Positions 23,258-31,964 of a DNA stretch of 38,204 bases are shown one piece after another; the stretch's first letter is position 1; each line of letters begins with the position of its first letter. The DNA lies in the NCBI GenBank assembly GCA_051883075.1, contig JBJETA010000123.1:1-38204 (forward strand). The letters are read 5' to 3'. The notes under the pieces were generated by a model. The model did not search any database. It worked only from the letters and a program-made list of their open reading frames with translations, and was not told where the DNA came from. A program made the translations under genes and the position numbers. Source of the stretch: Aminipila sp051883075 (GTDB lineage Bacteria > Bacillota > Clostridia > Peptostreptococcales > Anaerovoracaceae).

Positions 23258-23701
23258 CTAGCTTTCAAAATCTTGTAATAAATTCATCAGTTCTTCTTCT
23301 GTTTTAACTACTATACCCTCTGAAAACATATGCTGATCCTCCTCACATAGAAGTGAGTATGAGATGTCAGTAGTTTTAACAAGTTTTTCATTACCATCCG
23401 AATTGTTCCGATAAACTTTTATCAGCCCGTTTTCCTCTTTAATTAAATAATATGCATCATTTCCGGATTCTTGCATTTTCTCATCAGATAAATAAAGGCC
23501 GTCTTTTATATTATCTTCTTTTTCCGTTTTATTATTCTTAACAACAGCCTGTGAAGACTGCTGAACAGCATCTTTATCTGTTTCAGTACCGCCGTCTGCA
23601 GGAGTAAGAAGCCATCCGATTGAAAATACTGCCACAGCTGCTAACGCTATCCCTGCATAAAAGCTTTTTCGCTCAAAAATACTTTTCTTTTTCGAAAACA
23701 T
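23258..23701 (-). CDS. BofC C-terminal domain-like membrane protein
   Basis: From the ATG at 23701 the product has 147 residues with a membrane segment at about 14-33. The end of the chain has YYLIKEENGLIKVYR, a TTDISYSLL segment, EGIVVKTEEELMNLLQDFES. This pattern resembles the C-terminal domain of BofC, which in Bacillus inhibits SpoIVB. Being directly upstream of spoIVB strengthens the assignment, though the N-terminal half is not BofC-like. The start follows AGAGGTGG; an upstream in-frame GTG at 23710 overlaps that site. The assignment is from pattern recognition only. Confidence 0.65.
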   Translation of the reverse strand: MFSKKKSIFERKSFYAGIALAAVAVFSIGWLLTPADGGTETDKDAVQQSSQAVVKNNKTEKEDNIKDGLYLSDEKMQESGNDAYYLIKEENGLIKVYRNNSDGNEKLVKTTDISYSLLCEEDQHMFSEGIVVKTEEELMNLLQDFES

Positions 23702-23756
23702 ATAAACCACCTCTTGAAGATAGTTTTAACGGTTTTCCAAATTTTAAACATTTAAG

Positions 23757-24488
23757 TTACACGGTTATTTTATCTTTAAATTTTGCAAATGTCTTTTCAC
23801 CTATGCCACTAACCTTCATAAGATCCTCTATTCTGGAAAATGACCCGTTTTCTGTTCTGTAATTAATGATCTTTTCGGCCATGGCAGGACCAATACCCGT
23901 TATTTTTTGAAGCTCACTGCTGTCTGCCGTATTTATATTTATAATAGAATCAGACTGCTGATTTACAGCTTCCGAAGCATTGGTCACTGCAACAGAACCT
24001 CTGTTTGAAACACCCTGAACTGTAGGATTTTTTTGAATCTCTTTAAAAGAAGAAACTGTTATTTTGTCCTGATCTCTCAATATTTGTGCCATATTTAAAT
24101 TGCTTACATCAGCATTTTCCAGAATTCCTCCTGCCATATCTATCGCTTCATAAACTCTTGAACCCTCATCAAGTTCGTATACGCCTGTTTTTGCTACACA
24201 GCCCGATACATCTACATAAATTTTATTCGGTAAACTAATGTTTTCGTCAATTTTGTCCGTTTCATTTTTATTATTTAAACTTTCTTCTGTTCCGTCAACT
24301 TCAATCTCTGCTCCTTTCATTGAACTGCCATCATCAAGTACAAATTTATCACCATCTTCATGCCCTCTGATACAGAATACCGTAAAAGAAAGGATTATAA
24401 AAAGTACGATCAGCCCCCCTTTAATTATCTGTTTCTTATAAATCCTGATAAAGTTTTCAATAAAATCCCTGTTTAAAAAAGTTCTCAT
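23757..24488 (-). CDS. ComEA-like helix-hairpin-helix DNA-binding protein
   Basis: A 243-residue protein with a membrane anchor at about 23-40, an acidic linker, an SLBB domain (about 89-145, IYVDVSGCVAKTGVYEL, GSRVYEAIDMAGG) and a C-terminal double helix-hairpin-helix (about 183-243). The hairpin repeat reads ININTADSSELQKITGIGPAMAEKII and MKVSGIGEKTFAKF. ComEA is the surface DNA receptor of natural transformation; comEB and comEC do not follow here, and the next genes are the BofC-like protein and spoIVB. AAAGGGG precedes the ATG. Confidence 0.92.
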   Translation of the reverse strand: MRTFLNRDFIENFIRIYKKQIIKGGLIVLFIILSFTVFCIRGHEDGDKFVLDDGSSMKGAEIEVDGTEESLNNKNETDKIDENISLPNKIYVDVSGCVAKTGVYELDEGSRVYEAIDMAGGILENADVSNLNMAQILRDQDKITVSSFKEIQKNPTVQGVSNRGSVAVTNASEAVNQQSDSIININTADSSELQKITGIGPAMAEKIINYRTENGSFSRIEDLMKVSGIGEKTFAKFKDKITV

Positions 24489-24504
24489 ATATAAACCCCT
24501 TTCA

Positions 24505-24533
24505 TGTAAAATGTAAATTTATTACATTTTACA
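24505..24533. repeat. 12-bp perfect inverted repeat in the comEA-like gene leader
   Basis: TGTAAAATGTAA (24505-24516) and TTACATTTTACA (24522-24533) form a perfect 12-bp inverted repeat with a 5-base centre. It begins 17 bases before the start codon of the comEA-like gene, a position suited to a repressor operator or an mRNA hairpin. AT-richness argues for a protein-binding site rather than a terminator. Confidence 0.75.
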
Positions 24534-24536
24534 TTT

Positions 24537-24578
24537 TATTCCATATGTTGTCAATCTTGTTTTACAAAATATGGAATA
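24537..24578. repeat. 10-bp inverted repeat upstream of the comEA-like gene
   Basis: TATTCCATAT (24537-24546) and ATATGGAATA (24569-24578) form a perfect 10-bp inverted repeat with a 22-base spacer, just upstream of the first inverted repeat. Together they fill most of the space between the aminotransferase terminator and the comEA-like gene. Confidence 0.65.
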
Positions 24579-24592
24579 CGGTTTTTCTTATT

Positions 24593-24641
24593 AAAAAACC
24601 TCTTTTGACCAGACCTTTATGCCTGACGAAAGAGGTTTTTA
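24593..24641 (-). terminator. Strong terminator after the aminotransferase
   Basis: On the minus strand AAAAACCTCTTT pairs with AAAGAGGTTTTT, the arm ending in a T-run; the same stem gives a T-run on the plus strand, so it may act in both directions. It closes the yjiH-aminotransferase transcript. Confidence 0.88.
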
Positions 24642-24671
24642 CATCTTAAAAGATACTTTTTAATTTATTAA

Positions 24672-25835
24672 TTATTGGAATTCAGGAATTTTTTTAATTC
24701 TTTCAACTGCTTCACCCAGTTTATCAATTCCTACAGTACAAGCTATTCTAAGATAACCTTCACCGCAATTGCCAAAGGCATTTCCCGGAAGCATAAGGAC
24801 ATGTGCCTGACGTAAGATTAAATCGGCAGCCTCTTCGGAAGTCAGCCCTGAAGCTTTAATGTTGATAAACAGATAAAAGCTTCCTTTTGGCGGGTATATG
24901 ACAGACAGCTTTGGAACTTCGTTGATTTTTTCCGCAGCGAAGAACATTCTCTTCTTATATTCCTCAACCATTTCAGGCTGTACAATCTTTCTGTTTCGCA
25001 GAGCATGAATGGCTGCACGCTGGGATACTGAAGGTGCTGTAAACACTACATTTTCATTGATCTGCTGAATTGTTTTTATGATATAAGCAGGAGCAATGAT
25101 GTTGCCCACTCTCCAGCCTGTCATGGTGAAATTCTTGGAAAAACTGTTAAGTATAATTGTACGTTCTCTCATTCCTTTCAGGCTTGCAAAAGGTACAAAA
25201 GGATTCTGATAGCTGAATGATGTATAGATATCATCGGAAATAACTACCAAATCGTATTTCTCTGCAATCTCCGCAATTTTTTCCATTGTTTCTACTGTCA
25301 AACAGTTTCCTGTAGGATTGCTTGGTGAGTTTATAACCAAGGCTTTTGTGCGCTCCGTAATAAGGCTTTCCAGTCTTTCAACATTAATTTGAAAATCCTC
25401 TTCCTCATAAGTAGGAAGTTCCACCGGAATACCTCTTGCCAGCTCAACCTGCTGTGGATACGGTGTGAAATACGGTGCTTGCAGTATTACCTCGTCACCA
25501 TCATCAACTATTGCTTCAAGTGTAAGGTACATTCCCAGACATGCACTGGCACATACGAAAACCTCTTCGTCAGTCACATCCATGTTGTATTCTTCTTTGT
25601 AATACTTACAGATTTCAGCTCTGAGTTCAGGGTCACCTCTGAAATCAGTGTACTTGGTGTGACCTGCTTTTGCATCAGCAAAGGCTTTTTCTATGATAAG
25701 CTCATGAGTAGTCAAATCAGGATCGCCAAGGCTTAGATTGATTACATCATCAAAAGATTTTGCAAGTACATCGGACTGTCCCATAGCAGTGCTTTGATCT
25801 TTCCAATAACGTTTTGCTATAAATCTATGTTTCAT
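24672..25835 (-). CDS. Class I/II PLP-dependent aminotransferase
   Basis: A 387-residue fold-type I aminotransferase with NLSLGDPDL near the start, YTDFRGDPELRAEI at 62-75, NSPSNPTGN at 169-177, SDDIY at 200-204, SFSKNFTMTGWRVG with Schiff-base Lys234, and YLRIACT for the substrate carboxylate Arg. Substrate is not evident. It follows the YjiH-type gene by 39 bases and ends at a strong terminator, so the two form a likely operon. The context with a membrane gate protein suggests amino acid or amine metabolism rather than sporulation. Confidence 0.9.
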   Translation of the reverse strand: MKHRFIAKRYWKDQSTAMGQSDVLAKSFDDVINLSLGDPDLTTHELIIEKAFADAKAGHTKYTDFRGDPELRAEICKYYKEEYNMDVTDEEVFVCASACLGMYLTLEAIVDDGDEVILQAPYFTPYPQQVELARGIPVELPTYEEEDFQINVERLESLITERTKALVINSPSNPTGNCLTVETMEKIAEIAEKYDLVVISDDIYTSFSYQNPFVPFASLKGMRERTIILNSFSKNFTMTGWRVGNIIAPAYIIKTIQQINENVVFTAPSVSQRAAIHALRNRKIVQPEMVEEYKKRMFFAAEKINEVPKLSVIYPPKGSFYLFINIKASGLTSEEAADLILRQAHVLMLPGNAFGNCGEGYLRIACTVGIDKLGEAVERIKKIPEFQ

Positions 25836-25874
25836 CTTTTCTCTCCATGTATTTTCATTCTAAATAATCATAGT

Positions 25875-27239
25875 TTAAAATACTAGGTTTGCAATAAATA
25901 TAACAATTGGCAGAGTAATAAGTGTTCTTTCAAGGAATACAATAAGAAGATCCTTTAAATTCAAAGGAATGTCAGAACGAAGTATTACTGCACCTGTTTC
26001 TGTCATATATACAAGCTGTGTAAATGACATAGCACCAATTACAAATCTTGTTATTTCAAATTCAACATTCTTTACCAATATTGATGGAAGGAACATATCT
26101 GCAAAACCAACTACAACGGCAGGTCCTGCAACTTCGGCAGCAGGAAGCTGAAGAAGCTGGAGAAGCCAGATGAAAGGAATCGCAATCCACTGGAAAATAG
26201 GAGTGTATTCTTCGATAATAAGTGCAAGTGTACCCCAGCACATTACTAATGGCATAAGTCCCATATATACGTCGATTACAGTCTTAAGACCTTCCATGGA
26301 AAGTTCTCCGAAAGTACCGGCAGTTTTAGCTCTTTCAACACCCTTTTCAACAGCCCAGCTTGTAAGCTTACGTCCTTCTGGAACTTCTTCATTAATCTGC
26401 TTTCCAACTTCAGGGACATATTCATCTTTGACTTTTGAAATCGGATATATTCTTGCAATAATCATAGCACATATAAATGATGCTATGCAGATAGTGCCAT
26501 AAAACTGAAGAAATACATGCTGTAATTCAAGAAATTCAGCTACAACTACAGCAAACGGAAGTGATACTAGTGAGAAACATACTGAAATGATAGATGCTTC
26601 CTTTGCTGTGTAGAATCCTGATTTGTACTGCTTGTTTGTAATTACAACTCCAACAGGTCCGCTTCCAATCCATGATGCGATAGCATCGATAGCAGCTCTT
26701 CCGGGAACCTTAAATAAAGGTCTCATAATTTTTCTTATTAGTGTTCCAAAAAAGTCCATCAAGCCAAACTGCATCAGGAAAGGAAGGAAGAAGCATGAGA
26801 AGAAGAACCATGTTGCAAGTGTTGGCATAAGGTCGTTCAGCATAGTTCCACCGGTTGCTCCCGAATAAATTACTTCGCTTCCGATTGTGAAATATGTAAG
26901 CGGTGCAAAGATTGCTCCCAAAACACGTGAAACTAACCATAAAGGCTTGCATATAAACGTATCTCTTAGAAAATCATTTTCCATTATAAATTTAGGCTTA
27001 AAAAGATTAGCTATAAGTGTAATAATACCTGAAATTACGATAACAATCATCATGAAACAAGGAAGATATGCCCCTATGGCTGCCTTTGTTTCACTTGCCA
27101 TCATACCTACTCCGATACTGAAGTCCCCTCTGTATGGCAGAGGAATAATAAATAGAAAAAGGCCTAAAATTGACGGAATAAGGAATTTCAGAAATTCTTG
27201 CTGAGAATAAGATTTGTTGTTCAATGTTTCATTATTCAT
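25875..27239 (-). CDS. YjiH family membrane protein with nucleoside-recognition (gate) domains
   Basis: From the ATG at 27239 the product has 454 residues and about ten membrane spans. FLKFLIPSILGLFLFIIPLP opens the protein. Two gate-type segments, DFFGTLIRKIMRPLFKVPGRAAIDAIASWIGSGPVGVVITNKQY and VYMGLMPLVMCWGTLALIIEEYTPIFQW with GFADMFLPSILV, match the YjiH branch. Function is unproven; a transport role is inferred. AAGGAG lies 8 bases before this ATG; the ATG at 27245 is too close to it. It is preceded by a promoter and a palindromic operator, next to an IclR regulator gene. Confidence 0.88.
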   Translation of the reverse strand: MNNETLNNKSYSQQEFLKFLIPSILGLFLFIIPLPYRGDFSIGVGMMASETKAAIGAYLPCFMMIVIVISGIITLIANLFKPKFIMENDFLRDTFICKPLWLVSRVLGAIFAPLTYFTIGSEVIYSGATGGTMLNDLMPTLATWFFFSCFFLPFLMQFGLMDFFGTLIRKIMRPLFKVPGRAAIDAIASWIGSGPVGVVITNKQYKSGFYTAKEASIISVCFSLVSLPFAVVVAEFLELQHVFLQFYGTICIASFICAMIIARIYPISKVKDEYVPEVGKQINEEVPEGRKLTSWAVEKGVERAKTAGTFGELSMEGLKTVIDVYMGLMPLVMCWGTLALIIEEYTPIFQWIAIPFIWLLQLLQLPAAEVAGPAVVVGFADMFLPSILVKNVEFEITRFVIGAMSFTQLVYMTETGAVILRSDIPLNLKDLLIVFLERTLITLPIVIFIANLVF

Positions 27240-27281
27240 GTTCATTTCTCCTTACATTCTTTAAGTAAAAAGTTTTATTTT

Positions 27282-27330
27282 TGGAACGCCGTTCTAGAAA
27301 AAACATAACATAAAGTTTTTGGACTGTCAA
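27282..27330 (-). promoter_or_regulatory. Promoter of yjiH-aminotransferase with IclR-like operator
   Basis: On the minus strand TTGACA (27325-27330), 17 bases and TATGTT (27302-27307) form a sigma-A promoter. The palindrome TAGAACGGCGTTCCA (27282-27296) covers the expected transcription start. Its GAAC-N3-GTTC core and T/A flanks resemble IclR-family operators, and an IclR regulator is encoded 150 bases away. Repression by that protein is inferred. Confidence 0.7.
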
Positions 27331-27340
27331 CTTAATTTTC

Positions 27341-27381
27341 AAAAAAATAAAACAAGACTGAAAATTCTTCAATCTTGTTTT
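27341..27381 (-). terminator. Terminator after the IclR gene
   Basis: A 14-bp stem (27349-27362 with 27368-27381, one G-U pair) with a 5-base loop is followed on the minus strand by a T-rich run with seven T. It separates the importer-IclR transcript from the yjiH promoter. Confidence 0.9.
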
Positions 27382-27392
27382 ACGGTTTTATC

Positions 27393-28166
27393 TTAAATAT
27401 TATATCCCATTCTTCTTTCTACTTCTCGGGCACCTGCAAGCATATATTTACGTATTTCGGTTAACCCGTGCCCTTTTTCCATTCTGCTTACCGGACCGGA
27501 TACACTTAGTCCGGCTATAATTTTTCCTTCGTTATTTTTTATTGGAACTGCAATGCAGTAAAGCCCATATTCATATTCTTCTTTATCAGCACTGTATCCT
27601 TCCTTCTGAATAATTGATATTTCTTTTTTCATATCCGCTTCGGTTATGATAGTTTCGGAAGTTCTTTTTACAATCTCAGTATCTGTAAAATATTCGTGCA
27701 ATTCATCTTCTGACATTTGAGATAAGAAAAGCTTCCCCATACCCGAGCAATACAAATCAAAAACAGGCTGAAGACCTCTTACCAATAAAGATTTCTGCCC
27801 CGAAACAGTTTCAGCAATAAGTACGCGGTTTTCAAAAAGAACTCCCAGATTTACACTTTCTCCCGTTTCTTCAACAAGCTGCTTCATAATCGGTCTTGCG
27901 ACATCTTCAAGATTCAGCATTGATTTAACCTGTTTACCTGCCTGCAGAAAAAACAGTCCTAATCTGTATTTGTCGGTAGCTTCATCTTTTTCTATCCAAT
28001 TCCAGCTTTGCAAAGTATATAAAATTCTAAAAATAGTTGATTTAGAGTAACCTGTTTTTCGGGCTATTTGAGAAATTCCGGTTTCCCCACCTTCCTGCGA
28101 AATTATATCCACTACCCGGCATGCCTTTTCTATCATAGGGATGGTATTGTATTTCTCATTTTCCAT
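27393..28166 (-). CDS. IclR family transcriptional regulator
   Basis: A 257-residue regulator. An N-terminal winged helix at about 10-75 includes GGETGISQIARKTGYSKSTIFRILYTL. The effector domain follows (LGVLFENRVLIAETVSGQKSLLVRGLQPVFDLYCSGMGKLFLS and YCIAVPIKNNEGKIIAGLSVSGPVSRM), the standard IclR pattern. These proteins are usually local repressors responding to a small metabolite. It lies 30 bases after the last importer permease and directly upstream of the yjiH-aminotransferase promoter. It could control either or both; the ligand is unknown. Confidence 0.92.
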   Translation of the reverse strand: MENEKYNTIPMIEKACRVVDIISQEGGETGISQIARKTGYSKSTIFRILYTLQSWNWIEKDEATDKYRLGLFFLQAGKQVKSMLNLEDVARPIMKQLVEETGESVNLGVLFENRVLIAETVSGQKSLLVRGLQPVFDLYCSGMGKLFLSQMSEDELHEYFTDTEIVKRTSETIITEADMKKEISIIQKEGYSADKEEYEYGLYCIAVPIKNNEGKIIAGLSVSGPVSRMEKGHGLTEIRKYMLAGAREVERRMGYNI

Positions 28167-28196
28167 AGTTTTATACTCCTTTATTGCATTTTAGAT

Positions 28197-29162
28197 TTAA
28201 CGCATTCCCTTATCGTAAGGTATGCCTTCTGCCTTCGGAGCTCTTGATTTTGAAGAAGTAAATGCAAGAACTATAACTGTAGCAATATATGGCAGCATCT
28301 TATAAATAGCACTGTTTATATGCAGCGCATTCAGGAACGGAATAAGCGGTACTGAATATGCCAGAGTACGAAGAAAAGCAAAGAACAATGCAGCCAGGAA
28401 TATCTGGACAGGCTTCCACTGACCGAAAATCATAACAGCGAGTGCAAGGAAACCAAAACCGGCCACACCTGTATGTCCGTTACTGTTGCCGTCCATTATG
28501 CCTACAGCATAAAAGAAACCGCCGATGCCTCCGAGAATGCCCGAAATTGTAACACCTGCATATCTCATACGGTAAACATTAATGCCGACAGAATCCGCTG
28601 CCTGTGGATGCTCGCCGCAGGCACGCAGCCTTAGTCCGAATTTTGTTTTATAGAATATAACGATTGCGACTATGAGCAGTGCTAATCCTATATATACCGT
28701 AAGGTATGTTCTCTGGAAGAAAATTTCACCGATAAAAGGAATATCTCCCAAAACAGGCACTTTGCGGATATAGAATGGGACACTTGTAGTAATACCGTCA
28801 CTGTTAAAGGTCATCTTGCAGAAAAGAAGCATAACTGCAGGTGCAAGCATATTTAAAGCTGTTCCTGAAATAGTCTGATCTGCTTTCATCTGGATTGCAG
28901 CAAAACCAAGGAACATAGCGTATATTACACCCGCCGCGGCAGCTACAATCATACCGATGAGAAGTATTGTCTGAGGTCCCATACCACTGCCCTGTATCAT
29001 ATATACAACACCTGTGCCGATAAATGCACCTATAAGCATGATACCTTCAAGTGCCAGATTTATAACACCGCTTCGTTCTGAAAACATACCGCCAAGTGCA
29101 ACCAGAAGCAGAGGAGTCATAACAGGCAGTGTACTTTGAATAATATAAATAAGAACGTCCAT
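28197..29162 (-). CDS. Nucleoside/simple-sugar ABC transporter permease 2
   Basis: A 321-residue polytopic permease of the BPD_transp_2 family. PLLLVALGGMFSERSGVINLALEGIMLIGAF is the family opening (as in NupQ), then KTKFGLRLRACGEHPQAADSVGINVYRMRY, the coupling-helix region facing the ATPase. It works with the permease, ATPase and BMP lipoprotein encoded upstream. GGAGG lies 9 bases before the ATG, 3 bases after the other permease. In Bacillus the NupNOPQ system imports guanosine-type nucleosides. Confidence 0.92.
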   Translation of the reverse strand: MDVLIYIIQSTLPVMTPLLLVALGGMFSERSGVINLALEGIMLIGAFIGTGVVYMIQGSGMGPQTILLIGMIVAAAAGVIYAMFLGFAAIQMKADQTISGTALNMLAPAVMLLFCKMTFNSDGITTSVPFYIRKVPVLGDIPFIGEIFFQRTYLTVYIGLALLIVAIVIFYKTKFGLRLRACGEHPQAADSVGINVYRMRYAGVTISGILGGIGGFFYAVGIMDGNSNGHTGVAGFGFLALAVMIFGQWKPVQIFLAALFFAFLRTLAYSVPLIPFLNALHINSAIYKMLPYIATVIVLAFTSSKSRAPKAEGIPYDKGMR

Positions 29163-29165
29163 ATT

Positions 29166-30302
29166 TTACTCCTCCTTTCCTGCTGTTTCATCATTTGCAT
29201 TCGCTTTTATATGACCGTTTTTTTTCAGTTTTCCTAAACCTTTGCCGATCATACTGCTCATAAGCATTGCAAATGAAGAGAAATAAATAATAACAGCAAT
29301 AACTATATCTATAATTTCAGGCTTATACCCATAAAGTGCGGCAAGAGAACCGCCTCTCTGAATATGTGAAATAAATGTTGACGAGAATATTATACCTATA
29401 GGATTTGAATTTCCCAGTAGTGCAACTGCTATACCATTAAATCCGTTTGCTGCAATAACATTTATAGGTTCATATGTTACACTGCTTCCTGAAATAACTG
29501 AAGGCGCAAGGATACAGAATGCTCCTCCGAGACCTGAAAGAGCTCCTGCTATAATCATAGTAACGACTATATTACGCTTGCCGTTCATACCTGCATATTT
29601 GCAGGCCTCCTTATTATAGCCTGTAGCTTTCAGCTCATATCCGAAAGTTGTATTATTCAGGACAATATAAAGTATAACAGAAATAACGATTGCAATAATT
29701 ATAGCTACGCTTACATTTGAACCCGGTATTCCTAAAGACGGCATTTTGGCAGATTCAGGCAGGTATGCAGTTCGCGCTTTTGAGGATATATACATAACAG
29801 AGCTTCCCGAAACCATCATATCTACCCAGTACATACCGATATAGTTGAACAGGATTGAAGTAATAACCTCATTTACATTTAATGTTGCTTTGAAAATGCC
29901 CGGTATGAAGCCCCAAATCATTCCTCCGACCATACCTGCAAGAACACAGGCAATCCAATGAATATTATGAGGAAGGTCACACATAAATCCGACATACATG
30001 GCAAAAAACATGCCCATGGTATACTGTCCTGAGGCTCCGATATTGAAAAGCCCCATCTTAAAGGCAAAGCCTACGGAAAGACCCGTCATAAGGATTGGTG
30101 TTGCATAGTATAAAACATCTCCGAATCTATTAAAGCCTCCCGAAATAACTGTAACAAAGCCTCTCCAGGCATTAGACGGATTTGCAACAAGCATTACAAC
30201 ATATCCGAATATCAGGCCTATGGCTATTGCAAGTAAAGCAGATGAGAAGGCTGAAAAAGCTTTACTTCCTGTTATTTTTTTTATGGAAAAGTTGCTATTC
30301 AT
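29166..30302 (-). CDS. Nucleoside/simple-sugar ABC transporter permease 1
   Basis: A 378-residue permease of the same BPD_transp_2 family, NupP-like. It has ATPILMTGLSVGFAFKMGLFNIGASGQYTMG and TFGYELKATGYNKEACKYAGMNGKRNIV, the coupling region corresponding to that in the second permease. The C terminus is basic and cytosolic. The start overlaps the end of the ATPase gene by 8 bases, so translation is coupled. Confidence 0.92.
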   Translation of the reverse strand: MNSNFSIKKITGSKAFSAFSSALLAIAIGLIFGYVVMLVANPSNAWRGFVTVISGGFNRFGDVLYYATPILMTGLSVGFAFKMGLFNIGASGQYTMGMFFAMYVGFMCDLPHNIHWIACVLAGMVGGMIWGFIPGIFKATLNVNEVITSILFNYIGMYWVDMMVSGSSVMYISSKARTAYLPESAKMPSLGIPGSNVSVAIIIAIVISVILYIVLNNTTFGYELKATGYNKEACKYAGMNGKRNIVVTMIIAGALSGLGGAFCILAPSVISGSSVTYEPINVIAANGFNGIAVALLGNSNPIGIIFSSTFISHIQRGGSLAALYGYKPEIIDIVIAVIIYFSSFAMLMSSMIGKGLGKLKKNGHIKANANDETAGKEE

Positions 30303-31842
30303 TTACTGCTTCACCTGCTTTCATGTTGTTTTTAGCTCCTGCCATGTATAATCCCAGTTCCTGAGCTGTTGTTTGCTTAGGGTCAAGTTCTCCTACAATT
30401 TCACCTTCATACATGACAAGTATCCTGTCACTGACGTTCATTACTTCATCAAGTTCAAGGGATACAAGCAGCACAGCTTTTCCCGCATCACGGCGCCCAA
30501 CAAGCTGTTTGTGAATATATTCAATAGCTCCTACATCAAGACCTCTGGTAGGCTGTACAGCAATCAGAAGTTCATGTTTTTTATCTATTTCACGGGCAAT
30601 AATAGCTTTCTGCTGATTTCCTCCGGACATACTTCTCGCAACAGTTACAGGGCCTTGTCCGCTTCTTACATCAAATCTTTCAATCAGATTTTCTGAGTAC
30701 TTTCTCATTTCTTTTTTCTTTAAAAAACCATGCTTCTGAAACTCAGGTTCAAAATAACGCTGAAGTATCATATTCTCTTCCAATGTGTAGTCAAGAACAA
30801 GCCCATGTTTATGCCTGTCCTCAGGGATATGACTCATTCCTGAGGTTGATCTTTTACGGATGCTGGCTTTTGTCATATCCTTTCCGCACAAGGTTATCTT
30901 TCCGCTGCTGATTTTTTCAAGTCCGGTAAGTGCCGAAACCAGTTCGGTCTGACCGTTTCCATCTATTCCTGCTATGCAGACTATTTCTCCTGCCCGTACA
31001 TCAAAAGAAACGTTTTTTACTATGTTTTCTTTGCTGAGCTTTGAAGGAACGGAAAGATTTTCAACCGAAAGAATAACATCACCTTTTTCCTGCTCCTGCT
31101 TTTCAACGACAAAATTAACATCTCTGCCGACCATCATTTTTGAAAGTTCTTCTTTATTTGTATCTTTAATATCGACAGTTCCTATGCATTTGCCCTTTCT
31201 CAGAACTGTGCATCTGTCAGCAACTGCCATAATTTCATTCAGTTTATGTGTAATAAAAAGTATTGACTTACCCTCTTTTGCAAAGCCTCTCATGATTTCC
31301 ATAAGTTCATCGATTTCCTGCGGAGTCAGAACTGCCGTAGGTTCGTCAAAAATCATGATTTCGTTTTCACGATACAGCATTTTTAAGATTTCCACACGCT
31401 GCTGCATGCCTACTGAAATCTTTTCAATTAAAGCATCAGGATTAATCTTTAAACCATACTGTTCGCTTAAGGCAAGAACCTTTTCTCTTGCCTCCTTTTT
31501 CTTTAAAAATCCTGCGGTGTTCGGTTCAACGCCTAAAATTATGTTCTCCAGCACAGTAAAAATTTCAACAAGCTTAAAATGCTGATGAACCATGCCGATA
31601 CCAAGTGCATTGGCATCATTAGGGTTATTTATTTTAACAACCTCTCCGTTTTTTCTGATTTCTCCTTTTTCAGGCTGGTATAAACCGAACAAAACACTCA
31701 TAAGAGTTGATTTTCCTGCACCATTTTCCCCTAATAAAGCATGTATCTCCCCTTTTTTCAGCTGGAGGGTAATATCATCATTTGCAATAATTCCCGGGAA
31801 CTCCTTTGTTATGTGGAGCATTTCAATAATATAGTCGTTCAA
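30295..31842 (-). CDS. Nucleoside ABC transporter ATPase, two-domain
   Basis: A 515-residue tandem ATPase. The first half has Walker A GENGAGKST at 38-46, signature SVGMQQRVEI and Walker B IMIFDEPTAVL. The second has a degenerate Walker A (GIDGNGQTE, no Lys, usual for this family), signature SGGNQQKAIIAREI and PTRGLD. Such RbsA/NupO-type ATPases drive BMP-linked importers. The start codon is TTG with AGAGGTG 5 bases upstream. A terminator-like hairpin between it and the lipoprotein gene may reduce its expression relative to the binding protein. Confidence 0.93.
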   Translation of the reverse strand: MNDYIIEMLHITKEFPGIIANDDITLQLKKGEIHALLGENGAGKSTLMSVLFGLYQPEKGEIRKNGEVVKINNPNDANALGIGMVHQHFKLVEIFTVLENIILGVEPNTAGFLKKKEAREKVLALSEQYGLKINPDALIEKISVGMQQRVEILKMLYRENEIMIFDEPTAVLTPQEIDELMEIMRGFAKEGKSILFITHKLNEIMAVADRCTVLRKGKCIGTVDIKDTNKEELSKMMVGRDVNFVVEKQEQEKGDVILSVENLSVPSKLSKENIVKNVSFDVRAGEIVCIAGIDGNGQTELVSALTGLEKISSGKITLCGKDMTKASIRKRSTSGMSHIPEDRHKHGLVLDYTLEENMILQRYFEPEFQKHGFLKKKEMRKYSENLIERFDVRSGQGPVTVARSMSGGNQQKAIIAREIDKKHELLIAVQPTRGLDVGAIEYIHKQLVGRRDAGKAVLLVSLELDEVMNVSDRILVMYEGEIVGELDPKQTTAQELGLYMAGAKNNMKAGEAVNE

Positions 31843-31884
31843 CCCGACACCTCTTTCCGTATTCCTAATCTTACGTGTATTAAT

Positions 31885-31913
31885 AAAAAGGGAAAGGCGG
31901 TTAAGCCTCTCCC
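31885..31913 (-). terminator. Intra-operon attenuator after the BMP lipoprotein gene
   Basis: On the minus strand GGGAGAGGC pairs with GCCTTTCCC (31890-31898 with 31905-31913, one G-U pair), followed by TTTTTATT. Lying between the binding protein and the ATPase gene, it probably lowers downstream transcription so the binding protein is made in excess, as is common in such operons. Confidence 0.75.
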
Positions 31914-31964
31914 CTGTACATTTTTTTGTCTACATAAGGCTCATGCTCTGTCCGCAATATCAAA

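Noticed and set aside
30974..31585. Plus-strand open frame of 203 codons
   Set aside because: Antisense to the nucleoside ABC ATPase, Ser/Phe-rich composition typical of a shadow frame.
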